From positions 1,948,001-2,012,000 of the forward strand of contig OX359199.1 in the NCBI GenBank assembly GCA_947172415.1: a stretch of 64,000 bases of DNA. The letters are read 5' to 3'. The number at the start of each line of letters is the position of its first letter. Within the stretch, counting starts at the first letter, position 1. Of this stretch, positions 45,672 through 57,590 are shown one piece after another. The notes below the pieces were generated by a model, which searched no databases, was not told the DNA's origin, and saw only the letters and a program-made list of their open reading frames with translations. The position numbers and the translations under genes are program-made. The DNA is from Chondrosia reniformis. Lineage: Eukaryota; Porifera; Demospongiae; Chondrillida; Chondrillidae.

Positions 45672-45979
45672 CCTATGCAAATGAATTCATTTCTCTCAAA
45701 ATGTCATTTATGTACAGCAACTAGTAATATTATTGATGGACAAGAGAAAGTTTAGTCTTTACAGTATGATTCCGCATAACCAAACTGGAATAAGTATTCA
45801 CTGATGTCTATATATCGGTTCCTTAGCCATAGACACAAGTGAATATTTAGAAACATGTGTCCACGCATCCGGTTTCTCGTGTGACCAGCCCACTCTTCTG
45901 TAGTCTTGTGATCCACCCATTTTTAAGGTTAATTTGGTGGGAGTTCCTCACGCGTAACCAGTCTCTGTTATTAGTAAGC

Positions 45980-48900
45980 ATGGAAGGAGAAAGGACGGGA
46001 GATTTATTAGTTAGGAGAACGCACCTTAATGGGGCCTTTCAGTCTACCGAGGAGGTAACTGAAATGTCAAGCCAATATTGAACGTTTTACCATTTCAATC
46101 TCTATTATTTCCTGCAGTCGAGTAACCTTAAAGAAAAGAATGACCACCCTGACGGTAAAACGTAAGTTCAATGCGTAAAGAAAAATGGTTGCTACCAAAG
46201 TTATTACCATTTCTTAATAATATAATAAAAATAAAAGAGTATTAGGTAGTGTATTGGGTGAAGAATGGTTTCCGTTCTAGCGGTTTAACTTATTTATGTT
46301 ATTATGTTACCTACCTTTGATGGTAGTTAACTTTTGATAGGAAACACACTAGTTGTGGTAAATTGTTGAGACTAAATGGACACAAAGTCATCTCATTTTC
46401 CCGCTCACACGATACAACAAGCGTTTGGGAATGGATCCACCTCATACTCTGAACCTTGAATTTATCTATTGTTAAGCGTGTATGTATGGTATATAGGAAA
46501 TTCCCATGCATTTGTCAGCTAAGAATGTTCCCAGTGCTTTGAGCTTGGGCAACAGGTGTGCTTGTTTGGTTGAATATACTGTTCTAATTTTATTCTTATT
46601 TTATCTTTCATTAACAATGCCATCCCTGTGCAAGGTAACACCAATTCTCATTTTTGTACCACATTGACTGGAAAATATGTGATTAAAATAAAAATGGTGG
46701 GCTCCCTGTAAACAGCTATTTGACTAATAGGCTCTCACACCTAAAATAGACATTGATTGATTTATTGATTGATTGATGTAGCATTTGTAAATGTTTACAG
46801 TGAACTGTTGTCTAACTATATTCATAGACACAAGAGACATCCATTTCGCTGCTTTCAGTCTCAAGACTCCCTCATAACGTGAGTTCTGATGTATTTACTT
46901 AGTTACCATGTTGTTACCAAACTGAAAGGTTGTGTGTTCTTGTTGGACCAACTCTACAATAACTGTTTGGGTCAGTTGTCCAGATTGGACATTGCAATCG
47001 GTAATAGTAAAAAGTTATTGACACATGTATGGTGACATCGTTCTAATGAAAGTTTGTTCAAATGGTATAGTTGCGAGTTACCAATTGCAACGTCCGGTCT
47101 GGACAACCGACCCAAAACGTACTGTACACAAAGTATAACAAACTTAATTACGTATTTAAATGTAAGTAAAACTAGTGATGTTCTATGATGAAACCATAGT
47201 ATTTGAATGGATTCTTCCTTGATTAAATATGTATTCATTGTATTATTACAATTTAAACTGAAAGTTTCTAAATTTTTCAAGAGGGGAAGTTTCTGTTTGT
47301 TGTAATGTGACAATAGGCAACTTTGACCATGAAAGATTTATGGATTACTTCCCAGGGCCATAAAATGCTGAATGGACATTAATTAGAGCATTGCTGTGGC
47401 AATTATAGCTCAATGACAAAGCTATAACCAGTTGTGCTGGATTTGATTCCCAGCAATTCCTCCTTTTATGTTTCCTCTTTATAATTGTTTTACTTGATTA
47501 CTTGTGGTTTGCCTATCGCTTCAGCTATTGTAAATCCCTTAATATTAGTGCACCATTAATATTAGTGAAATTAGTGATGCAATATCATTCGCTAACAATT
47601 ACGGTCACTAAAATGTTTATTATTACGCATGTGCAGTAGTGTGGAGCAAGTATTTAGAACAAAACGCTAAATTTAATGGATGGTAATAAGTCATATATGG
47701 TAAAACACTAAATATAATGGACGTTAATATTAATGGTTTTACAGTATTCATAAACTTCCTAAAAAGTGACTACTCTAATGGCAGGACCTGTACATTATAT
47801 GTATCAATAGGGCTCCAAATGTTTATAACATCATTTGCTGTATGTTAAAATGTTTATTTACAATGTGTTTCCTAGTAACTTTATGTGCAACATATTTCCC
47901 ACAGGACCCTCAGACATAATAACCCCCACTTTGAGACACTTGTTAATTGTGGAATTCATATCATGATCACACTTTGTGTACTTGATATTGTGAAGAATTC
48001 CTTTGACAAAGAAAGGTTTGTGAAGTGTCATCTATTAAATGGCTGGTTACTGCACCTATACATTATAAGGAAGCCAATATATTGGCTTCTTGTCTCCTGC
48101 TATATATACTCCTTATGTGTTAATAGTGCAATTGAAATTTGTAAGTGACATAACAAGGTTTCTTTTAGAAGATATCACAGGGTATAGGACAAAATACAGT
48201 AAGGCAAATTTTAATGTGTGTTGCTTTTAAAATTGGCAATTTAACTTTCTTCAACCTCCCTATCCCCTCCCTAAAGAAACTCTGAATGATTGCCGAACGG
48301 CGAGCGTGAGCGACCGAAGCGAGGCTAATGATCGGGTTCTATTCGAGAATTTCCTATATATATACAGTACAAGTTACAATATACTAAGGTAATCTAATAT
48401 ATATATAATTCATATGGCTCCAAGAAAGGACCTAGAAACAAAATGGGCATATTATCATAACGTTTAGGATATAAAACTCATTTTAAATTAAGGGATTTTT
48501 TATTTAGGCCTCCGTTTGTTAGAAAACAGAGAACAAAGTCTGCATATAAAATACCATAGGAAAGTAGAAAACATATAGGAAATTCTTCATTCTTTACATG
48601 GTCATTCGTAGCTGCTGTTTCTGCATCAATATGTGTTCCTTCAACGAAGTCCATTATGACAACAAACCATCCGCCGGCTATTTTGTCTAGATGCAATAAT
48701 TTTGGAGCCAGTTTCTTGTCTACAAGCAGTCGGTGCACATCTCCATTGTATTGTTTTGGTGAATTTTATAAAACCTTTATTTCCCTTAACATTTCCATGA
48801 AACTTATTTACCATCCACCACTGTGGCGTACATGTAAGGGGTCATACTGTATGTCAGAGCATTTGTAGTATGGAGAGATATCTGTGGGCGATTCATTGAA

Positions 48901-51900
48901 ATCCTTCAATTTTTGATGTAGTGTCAACAAAGCTGTTACCACACGAGCTAGCTGGTAGTAACCATTCAGGGGATCAGTAGGGACATAAAGTAGCGAAAAT
49001 GGCCGTGTCAATGGGTCTGCCACCAAGAGACTGTCTGCGTCTCCTTCCCATAAAGCACCAAACACTTGGAAATGATGGCAGCCATAAAGTTGTATTAAAA
49101 CCATTGGGCAGAGTCCTAGAGAACAGGTGTACATAAGCTACATTCTGAATGAAAGGATCTCTAAGAGTGCCTCCACCCATCTCATTCTTGACCTAAATAT
49201 TGTCTCGTACACAATCGCGAACCACGAATGAAAGATCATTTTTACAGACCCCTCTCTATCCTTTGCCATATATGGATTATACTGCAGGCCTAGCCCAAAT
49301 AGCCACTGTTGGAAGGCATATGTACACATACCCTCAGATTCGTAGAAATCAGACATCTTCACCATGATTTCAGCTGACTGGTGGCCAACTTCACCTGTAG
49401 GCTCCACTGAACATTGAGCATCAATGAATTCACCAAATGGTTTATAGAAGAGAGAGGCATGGTGGCTAGTTTTGTTAGGTGGGCGATGTCCCAAAACTGG
49501 CATATTGTCTAAACTAAAATTGTACTGCGTTACTTTAGCACAATCTGATGGTCTCATTGCCATATCTTGGCCCACCTTCTTTTTCATGGATGCACCTGCA
49601 AGGTACATAAACACATCGTGCTATGTGTTGCATCTCAACAGCCCAACAACAACTAATAGTATAGAGCCAACAGATAGAACAAACTGCAATAATCTGAACC
49701 TAAGCTAACACGTAAAGAGGTGTTCTGATACTTACCCACTTTTTCATCAGTAGTTGAGGATTTCAAAGCCTGCAACAGTGTGACTAAAGTCTTGTACTGT
49801 TTATAATACTGATTATCTTATGGGTCACTTGGATCTCTTTAAATTTGTAACTTGCACTGCATGTGTAGCAAGTACCTGATTGTAATTTTAATATTGTATA
49901 TAGTCACTTGGACCTCTATATGTCCGCAGATTCGAGGCCCACATCAGGCGCCTTTTTTTTTCAATATACCGCACCTTGTGCAAGCTTTGACAATTGCGTA
50001 AGCCAATTCGATCTAGCAGCTGAAGACAATTGCGTAAGCCAAGTCGATCGATTTTCCATTGTCCACTGTCCGGTGTTAGCTCATCTAATATCTTGCTCAT
50101 CACTTCTTGCTTTACTTACCTTGATAAGCTTTCTGCATGGTTAAGAAGCGAGGCATGTTTTTGCGTATTGCGTATGCCTAGTTTAACAACTACCTAGTAC
50201 ATACTACTAAGTCTGAAAGTCTGTATTATTGCTGATGAAGAGCTACAGGTCGAAACATTCAACACAGTACAATTTCGTTGCTGTTAGCTCAACAAACTGG
50301 CTTTCAGATTCAATGAATGCAACTAGAACTACCCCTATTCCTTCATACTTTTGTTACACCTTGCCATTATCTGTACCTAATATCTAATATTTGATGCTAT
50401 AGTCTAAGTCAGTGTTTTCTTTTATATTTAGGCTATATTTAGACTTTGATGCATACTTCATTGTTTTTGGACCATTTGTAAATTATCTGACAGCGATTCA
50501 GTTCTGGTGTGTGCTGATGGTAGGCATTGTTGCAACATACTATGCCTTTCAGGTGGGTAGTGTATTCTATCTATTATACATATGTCCATGTGCTCTACTT
50601 GCATATAAATGTCATTTAATGAAGATACGTAGATAACTTCATTACTATTATTCTTGGAAATAATGGTCCCCGGCTTGTGTTGTGCATCTGGGTGATTAAG
50701 CAACTCTGGGGGACAAGTACTAGCTGGACTGTTTTGTATTAGCCATACAGAATTGTGGCTGCTGCTGCCCCACACACTTGAATTACTTAGCTCTTTTTTG
50801 AGCTTGTACACAATCGTAATCTCAACAATTCTGTCCTTTTACTGTAGCATCCTCAAAGTTATAAAAACAAACTAAATCTTACCAAGTACCGCCATTTGCA
50901 AATACGTATAAATAAAGTATTGTGATACTTGCCTATGAACCTGTATAATATCTATCTATCTCCGTATCTATGAGATGAGCTTATAAACCAGAAGTAAGAT
51001 TGAAAACAACATAGGCTTAAAAAGAGAATCTTCATCTTGGGTCAGAAAAGAGATGGTCACGCCCTCCTTTCCACACCAGGTCCATCTGTCTTTGTAGAGT
51101 ACATGTTATGTATGTACGTAAATAGTACATGCTGCATTATGTTCTATTTAATAAATAACTGTTTATTTGTAGGTTTGGGTGAAATTGAGACCGCTAGCTC
51201 CTCGTTTTGTGGATTTTCTGTTTATCACTCTCTATCTGATCTACAACATTGCTGCCCACTTTGTTATTATATCATACATCATTAAACACAACCTAGCACC
51301 AGCGCCAGCCCTCTTCCTCTCCGTTGAACAGGTAACAGAAATATTTGTGATTTCAGTTTCATTAATAGTAACAGATACAGTACAGTGCCCATATAGCTTA
51401 TTATCCATATACAGTACATGTATGTAGTAGATCTTTTAACAGAAATTTGTATTTGAAGTCTATTTCAACAGTATCAGTAGATACTCCATTTTCAATTTCT
51501 GGTTGTTAAACATTTACCACGTAGCATGCAATTTCTCATTATATCAATTTCTAATTGCATTATGAGTGTAATGAGATTATGTCTACATACGTATATTGTT
51601 ACTGGTAGACCCGATTGACTATGAAAACGTACTCTTTCATTCGTGAAAATGCTTACAAGGTTCTGTGGCCTTGGAAAGAAACTGATGAGACTGGACCTGC
51701 AGTTTGGTACAAAGGACAACTCAAGCCCAAAGTTGGGAGTTTCGGACAATATTTCTACTTTCTCTTTGTCCCCACATTCTTGTACAGAGATGAGTACCCT
51801 AGGTATGCATATAATATAATCATTTTTAGGTACATTGACTCTTAAGCTAGTGTTTGCTTCATTTGAATATTTCATAAGAGTGACACTTGAGCTCACAAGT

Positions 51901-54900
51901 GATCGATTACTTTTTGTGCATTTAGGTTGTTAATATGTTGTTATACTATCAGGGTTTCTTTCGGGGGGGGGGGGGGGGGAGGGTGAGTCAGAGGGGGTGA
52001 TTTGCCCTCCTTGAAAAATTTGTGCCCTCCTCCCCCCCTGAAAATGACAACTGTTATATGTGCTAGAATAAACATTGGTGCACTAAATATGTTTGCCCCC
52101 CCTCTCCTTCATTCCTAATATCATCATTTTGCCCCCCTCCCCCTTTGCTAAATACTCTGAAACACTGACTATATACAGTAAGAATATGGATTTTACCCTG
52201 AAAGGTTACAATACTAACAAACATGTCCACTGGAATAGCTAATCTTAGCTGTTTGTGTATGTTAAAGATAAGATAAGCTTGTTTTTATGTTGTAAGGATA
52301 TCAAATGTTCATAAAGACTCACTCAATTATGGACTACCTTTCAATAAGCAATGGTGAAAGAGGAAAAAATATGAAATACCCCAGACACTACATGGGAACG
52401 TAGCCCAGTGGCCTCAACAGTATTCTCTCATTTACTGTAGCTACAGTAACAGCAGTGGATCTTCTCCCTTTGGCTAATAATTAGATGCAGTTAGATTTTA
52501 ATATAGTGGTTTGCTATTTGGGCTTGATGAGCTGTACACATGATGACCTCTGTACTAAACTCCTTTATATCCTAGCAATATTAACAATGTACATAAGTAT
52601 CTGGTTAGTGGTCATAGTATGACATATGAAAAACAAATCTGAGATCTTATAAATCACAACATGTTACACTGATGATGAGAACTGAATAGTTATTGACACC
52701 TCTGCCAATAATTTGCTTACAGTTTTGGCTAGTACATATAGTTAAAGAAGGTTTGCCATGAGCACCTCTTAGCCATACAGGATTGTTTTCATCTATGTAC
52801 AGACTAAACAATCCCAATGTAATTATAAGGATACATATCACAATCTGCTGACTTGCATATTATGACCACTGATCAGATACTTGTGTATACTGTGAATATT
52901 ACATATTACCAGTCTGTGTACTAGTGTTGACCACATGCACTTTGTATGACAGGACTCCAGCAATAAGATGGAGGTACGCTCTGCAGTATTTCCTGGAATT
53001 TGTCAGCACTATTGTTGTGACAGTTATGGTGTTGAAGAACTTCATCCGACCTACCCTTATGGGACTGCCTCAGGCACCCATTAAGTAAGCACTTTGTCAT
53101 TGGTAATGTAGGCATACGCACATGTCTAGTACAATAGTGCATCGATTATCTAACTGGCTGATTTGCTGCACAATCATAAAATGGCTGCTATGAAGAGAAA
53201 AGAATGGGTGTGGTAAATACCTTATGAATAGTTTTATTGTGTAACACAAAAAGTGGCTAAGATCAAGGAATGAATAATTTGTTGTTACATTATATTTCTA
53301 CTAATTGTTATGCCATGTCAGTGATATCAATATTCTCTCTCTAATTAGGAGCCTTGTTTTAGGCTGTGTGGTTAGTGTGTGCTTTGGTACATTTTACCTC
53401 TTTATGGCAAACGCATGTCTGCTACATGCATGGATGAACTTTGGGGCAGAGCTGACACGCTTTGGTGACAGACGTTTCTATGAGGTGGGTAAGACTGTTT
53501 CCAGATTGGCATTCAGTGCTTAAAATTTGTGTTAAAGATACAGTCGACTCCTGATATAACAAACACCAACATCCCAGCATAATTGTTCTTCATAAAAGAA
53601 GTTCTTTATAACCAAATGTACTTAATTTTAATATAATTATACGAATAAACTACTCATCAGTGCAGTATGAATACAGTAGAATGCTTACAAAATTAAAATT
53701 AAGTATATTAATGGTACTCAGGGTGGACTTTTCAACTGAAAATTCGTTAGAGTCGACTGTACAGTATACCATGTATGGGTCGGCGAGTCAAAATCATTCA
53801 ACTATTTTTTTTGGAAAATTGGGACTTACATATTTTTTTTGCAATTGACATTCCAAAGTTATTTGGGATGTTAAAATTATAGATTTATATTTGAAATTAC
53901 AATGTGTCAGAGTTTGTATGTACGTATTTAAGTTAGACTTTGGGGAATAGTAATGTATATAAATAGTCTGATAGAAGCTACAAATAGTTAGGTGCTGTCA
54001 AAATCTCCTCAGCTAATATCTTCAAGCCTCATTCTATAGGACTGGTGGACATGTATTGATTTCCAAACATTTTACCGAAAGTGGAACTTGGTAGTTTATG
54101 ACTGGATTCACTCATACATCTATAGAGACCTTACCTCAGTAAGTTATAATTAAAAAAGCAGTTTGAAAGTTTTCTCTTTACTGCGTGTTTCTTGCTTGAC
54201 TTTGTGTAGGTCTTGAAATTCAAGTGGTATCGAAAGCTAGCTGCCTTACCTCCCATTTTTATTTCTTCTGTTTTCCATGAATATATGATTTCAGTTGGTA
54301 CAAAATACTTTTTTCCAGTCCTGACCTTTCAGTTCTTCTGTTTAGGAGGTAAATACACACATGCATACATTCCTGTGCTTATATACCATTCTGCCAATAT
54401 CTGTTGGATTGTGCATCTATTAGCAGAGTTCGTGTAGGGAGTCAATGGTGTTAAAAGATAATCTCCCAAAACAATCTAATTTCCCATTGCCCATTCAGAA
54501 CATTAGCTGCTTTGATCATAGGATATGTTTCTTTAAACTCCAAATATTCACATGTAATAAATTTTGTATAAGAGCCAGTAACATGTACAGATGAGATATT
54601 CATATTGAAATGTTGTTCATACAGTGCAATTAACGCAAAAAATATTCACACCAGAAATACATTAAGATGTTGACAGTTAGCAATATTACCATGCTTTATG
54701 GCAGCTCACATAACACGTGGGTGCATTTCACAGTCTATATTTTCAGAGTGTAATGGTGCCCACAAATGTAGCAAAAGTACGTAGGTATCGTAAATCAAGA
54801 AAATCATGTGTGCATGTAATTTGTGCGTATTGTGCATCTCAGTGCGCATGAATTACATCACAGGGATTTCCCCATATGTAATTACTGTAACATAGTATTG

Positions 54901-55365
54901 TAAATTTGCATGTATTAAATAACATTTGTTTATCTAGAAATCATCTTTAAAATAAAACCGCATGACTTTAATGCAGTGCGAATTTCTTGATTTACAGTTT
55001 TCCATCATCGAATGTGCTTTTACATGTTATGGATTTTCTGTCTATATCCAGGTATAGTGTACTTTGTTAGACCTCAGATAGGATCTCACCGATTGTGGAA
55101 CGCACTATTTCTAATAGGAATAAGTATCGGAAGTGGATTGATGATTTGGGGATATTCTGTAGAATATTATGCCAGAATATTTTGTCCATCTGATGTAAGT
55201 GATTATTTAGAAATCACGACTGAACCTTGCTGTTTGCTGACAACAATGAAGTTATTTATGAAATGAATTGTTACTTCTTTGTAGGGCACATTTGCGGATG
55301 CTTTCAATCCACACTCATTTTTTTGTTTCCATGGCGATGGTCCTACGTTGACCGATCACGTGTAG
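45980..55365 (+). CDS. SOAT1: Sterol O-acyltransferase (ACAT), paralogue B
   Basis: Same family and likely role as the gene at 30303. Thirteen exons: 45980-46054, 46118-46161, 46828-46878, 47905-48015, 50432-50552, 51173-51331, 51609-51802, 52953-53084, 53349-53484, 54040-54138, 54210-54348, 55052-55194, 55285-55365; sum 1485 bp (494 aa). The ten exons from 46828 to 55194 have exactly the lengths of SOAT-A exons 2-11 (51, 111, 121, 159, 194, 132, 136, 99, 139, 143). Motifs: [23 protein letters not shown], and [14 protein letters not shown] with the catalytic His. The N-terminal exons differ from A, as does the last exon (ends TLTDHV). All internal acceptor/donor pairs are GT-AG. A member of a tandem duplication; both copies look functional. 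Confidence 0.92.
47390..47520 (+). mobile_element. tRNA-derived SINE, plus strand
   Basis: GTGGCAATTATAGCTCAATG, AACCAGTTGTGCTGG, ATTTGATTCCCAGC, then the tail TTTTATGTTTCCTCTTTATA and TTACTTGTGGTTTG. Lies in SOAT-B intron 3, next to a MITE. Confidence 0.8.
47528..47744. mobile_element. TA-flanked MITE, CTGTAAATCCC family, copy 3
   Basis: About 217 bp, begins TTGTAAATCCCTTAATATTA and ends TTAATGGTTTTACAG, flanked by TA. More diverged than the copies at 33724 and 40148. Confidence 0.7.
48478..49790 (-). pseudogene. Decayed kinase-fold-like protein gene in SOAT-B intron 4
   Basis: On the minus strand an exon-like piece (about 49786-49739, [11 protein letters not shown]) with a GTAAGT donor is followed by a long open stretch from about 49600 ([18 protein letters not shown], then [20 protein letters not shown]). 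Further pieces in shifted frames read [37 protein letters not shown] and [15 protein letters not shown] with [17 protein letters not shown]. The last piece looks like the ATP-lobe hinge of a protein-kinase-like fold. At least three frame changes occur between about 49180 and 48738, so it is not a working gene as read. The family is not securely recognised. Confidence 0.6.
49960..50100. repeat. Short tandem duplication
   Basis: GACAATTGCGTAAGCCAA occurs twice, 42 bp apart, each followed by a TCGATC-containing word. An open stretch on the minus strand ([19 protein letters not shown]) covers it and might be a 5' exon of the decayed gene to its left. Confidence 0.5.
50606..51095 (+). pseudogene. 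Interrupted copy of the DDX23 last exon (antisense) in SOAT-B intron 5
   Basis: 50606-50745 matches DDX23 at about 16992-17140 (stop codon, [11 protein letters not shown] region, [12 protein letters not shown]), including bases of the 3' UTR. After about 285 unrelated bases the match resumes at about 51030-51082 with the segment for [11 protein letters not shown] (17152-17195). It keeps the same + strand orientation as the parent locus. The encoded reading is altered (for example IISKNNSNE for VMSKKKKDE), so it is a non-functional fragment. Confidence 0.85.
51962..52145. repeat. Poly-G/C-rich low-complexity patch
   Basis: A run of about 17 G at 51964 is followed by pyrimidine-rich CCCTCC/CCCCCC segments. 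Such patches can form G-quadruplex or slip. Lies in SOAT-B intron 7. Confidence 0.7.
53541..53759. mobile_element. Tc1/mariner-type MITE
   Basis: 219 bp, begins CAGTCGACTCCTGATATAAC and ends GTTAGAGTCGACTG, flanked by TA. Lies in SOAT-B intron 9. Confidence 0.8.
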
Positions 55366-55652
55366 ATGTCAGAATTTTCTAGGTTGAAGGGTTTTGGACA
55401 TAGGTTACAAGTAACATGTAATTATTTCTGACCTTAGTACATCATTTTAAAATATGTATTTATTTGTGTTGGATATATTTACCAGTATACATTATTGTAC
55501 TTTCCATATTTAAAAACAATAATAACGTGCATATAGTGGAGATCCCAGGTTAGCAAAGTTTTAAGTAAAGGCATGATTGTTTATCGGTGTGCTGACGTTG
55601 CATTGGGGCGCTCGCTGGTTTCCATGGAGACAGACAGCTCTCAGAAAGTAAA

Positions 55653-55982
55653 ATGGATGAAGAAAAGGGCAACGAGTTGGGTTTCCTAAATTGGGAGGAT
55701 GACCTTCAAATGATGTCCAAGTATATCGATAGGAAGGTAGTTGTACATCAAGATGTATTCGTCATACACGCATATATTCGTTTACCACAATGTATTGTGA
55801 GGCATTGTTTAAATTAACTATAGGAGGAATTGGAATCGTACCACAAGGATTACATCAAGCAACATCCTGAGCTGAGGGCCCTTGTCACCGACTTCTTGCA
55901 AACAGTCCTCATCAATAAGCCAGAAAATGTTGTCGAATTTGCTCAAAAACATTTTTTACCTTATAAGAATAGTAAAACCTAA
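55653..55982 (+). CDS. RIIAD1: Small RIIa-domain protein, RIIAD1-like
   Basis: Exons 55653-55736 and 55824-55982 (243 bp, 80 aa). The first exon gives an acidic start (MDEEKGNELGFLNWEDDLQM). The second holds EELESYHKDYIKQHPEL, LVTDFLQTVLINKPENVVEF and AQKHF, the helix-turn-helix of the RIIa dimerisation/docking domain of PKA regulatory subunits and of sperm/cilium adaptor proteins. Human RIIAD1 has the same pattern (HKEVEWLISGFFREIFLKRP, DNILEFAADYF). Such proteins bind amphipathic helices of AKAP-type anchors, often in cilia. Not enough is seen to separate RIIAD1 from other short RIIa proteins. Start codon: first ATG after an in-frame TAA-free leader of 50 bp. Confidence 0.75.
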
Positions 55983-57590
55983 GTGAAACAAGTACGTACA
56001 ATGTATATTTTAGGTGTTCTAATATTAATGAAGTATAAGTGATTGCCAAATCATCTGTTTTCTTTTCCTTGAATTCATCTTCAGTTTAAACTAGTGATAC
56101 TGCTGAGCTCCTCAGTCTAAGTTGTACTACATGCATACCTTGGTGTAATGGGTTTATCCAGTGATTATGGATGATTTATATACCTTGCATATATCATAAG
56201 TTAATTGTACTGAGCCTGTGATATGATGGAGAAATACAGTAGATAATCACTGGAGTGTATTATGTACATGTATCAACCAGCCAAGTGGCCAAAGGGAGAA
56301 GCAGCATCTTTTACAGCGTAGTCTGTTACTTTACAATCCTGTTCATCCCTGCAGAATATAAACTGTGCGGCAACATCCTTGTACAAACAGGCGTTTATCT
56401 GAAACATAGGATACCCTACAGCCTACAAGATTTTAGTCCATAAACTAGTGCATAAATTTCTTCTCTGTCGTGCAGCATATATACATAGCAAAGGGCTAAT
56501 GCAATGTAATAGATATAAGATTCTCCAAAAGCTGTACATACTTGTATAGTAGCAATGGCACCTAAATTTGTCAAGAGAGACCCGACTTCTTTATGATAGA
56601 AAGAATACAATCTTAAAACCCCTAATTACACAGGTCAGATGAAGGGGCCAGGCAAATAGTCCAATTGTGTTGTTTATATGAAAGGATAAACTATATGGAG
56701 GTTAACAAAGTTGACCAAAATTAAATTAATGGTAGACGTTTGGAACTAGGGCAGGTGCAGGTAATTAGGTGTAGAGGGATGTGCAAACTATGCAAGCCAC
56801 CACGTGTCGTGCAGTCCAGAGTAAGGCCATTAACTCCCCAGCTGTTGTTTTTTTGTTTTTTTTCTTTGTTGTAGTGTTTGTTGTAGTAATTCTAGAATCT
56901 CTGCTTTCTTTATAAGGCGTGAAAGGGTGTGTGGGTAATATCCCCAGGTGATCTCAACCGCAGAGAGAGGTAGGGGCTAGAGCTCAAGTAGTCCACCGGA
57001 AGTTACTCCCCTGGCCTGCCATCAATATATAAAACCAGGGGGTATACAACCTGCACCCCCTTCCAGCCCGTTAAGGTGGTTCTTCCACGCTATAGGTAAT
57101 ATAGATACAGCCCTAGGGCTGATAGGTAGGATAATACTAAAATATATGCTTGGGGGTTATATATAGATAGTGAAGAACGGCGTATCCATTAAACATGCAT
57201 ATATAATTAAATTGAAGCGATGATCAAACCACAATTTCAAGTAATCATCTCCAGACATCATGAAGAGGGAAAAACACAATAGAAGCAACTGCATGTGCTG
57301 GGAATCGAACCCAGGACAACATGACAGTTGTCACATGCATGCAGCAATTAGTAGCCATTCACATCACATGCACTGACTAGTGGCCGATAATCAGAGAACC
57401 AGCCCATTAATAATTAATTAGTGTATATACGTAGAAGGTCATTGACACATGTAGTTTGGAGTGCATAGAGATAAACACTTTAATAGTTACTTAATCAGGT
57501 AATTGACTGTAGTTATATAAGCAATCACTCAATAGCATTAGTAACATTTGAAGAAACTATATAGATAGATAGAGAAAGTTCGAATTTAAG
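55983..57590. other. Intergenic stretch with repeats
   Basis: 56395-56545 and 58240-58390 share AGGATACCCTACAGCCTACA, GGGCTAATGCAATGTA and AAGATTCTCCAAAAGCTGTA, so they are copies of one dispersed repeat. 56847-56900 is T-rich. 56900-57110 is GC-richer and unrecognised. A SINE lies at 57228-57330. No gene seen. Confidence 0.6.
57228..57330 (-). mobile_element. tRNA-derived SINE, 5'-truncated
   Basis: On the minus strand: GTCCTGGGTTCGATTCCCAG (B box), then the tail with TTGTGTTTTTCCCTCTTCAT and ACTTGAAATTGTGGTTTG. The A-box half is missing or too diverged. Confidence 0.75.

Noticed and set aside
50232-50256. CTGATGAAG...GAAAC words in SOAT-B intron 4
   Set aside because: Helix II is very weak and no short helix III with a GTC-like triplet follows. 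Possibly a relic of another element, but not supported as a ribozyme.
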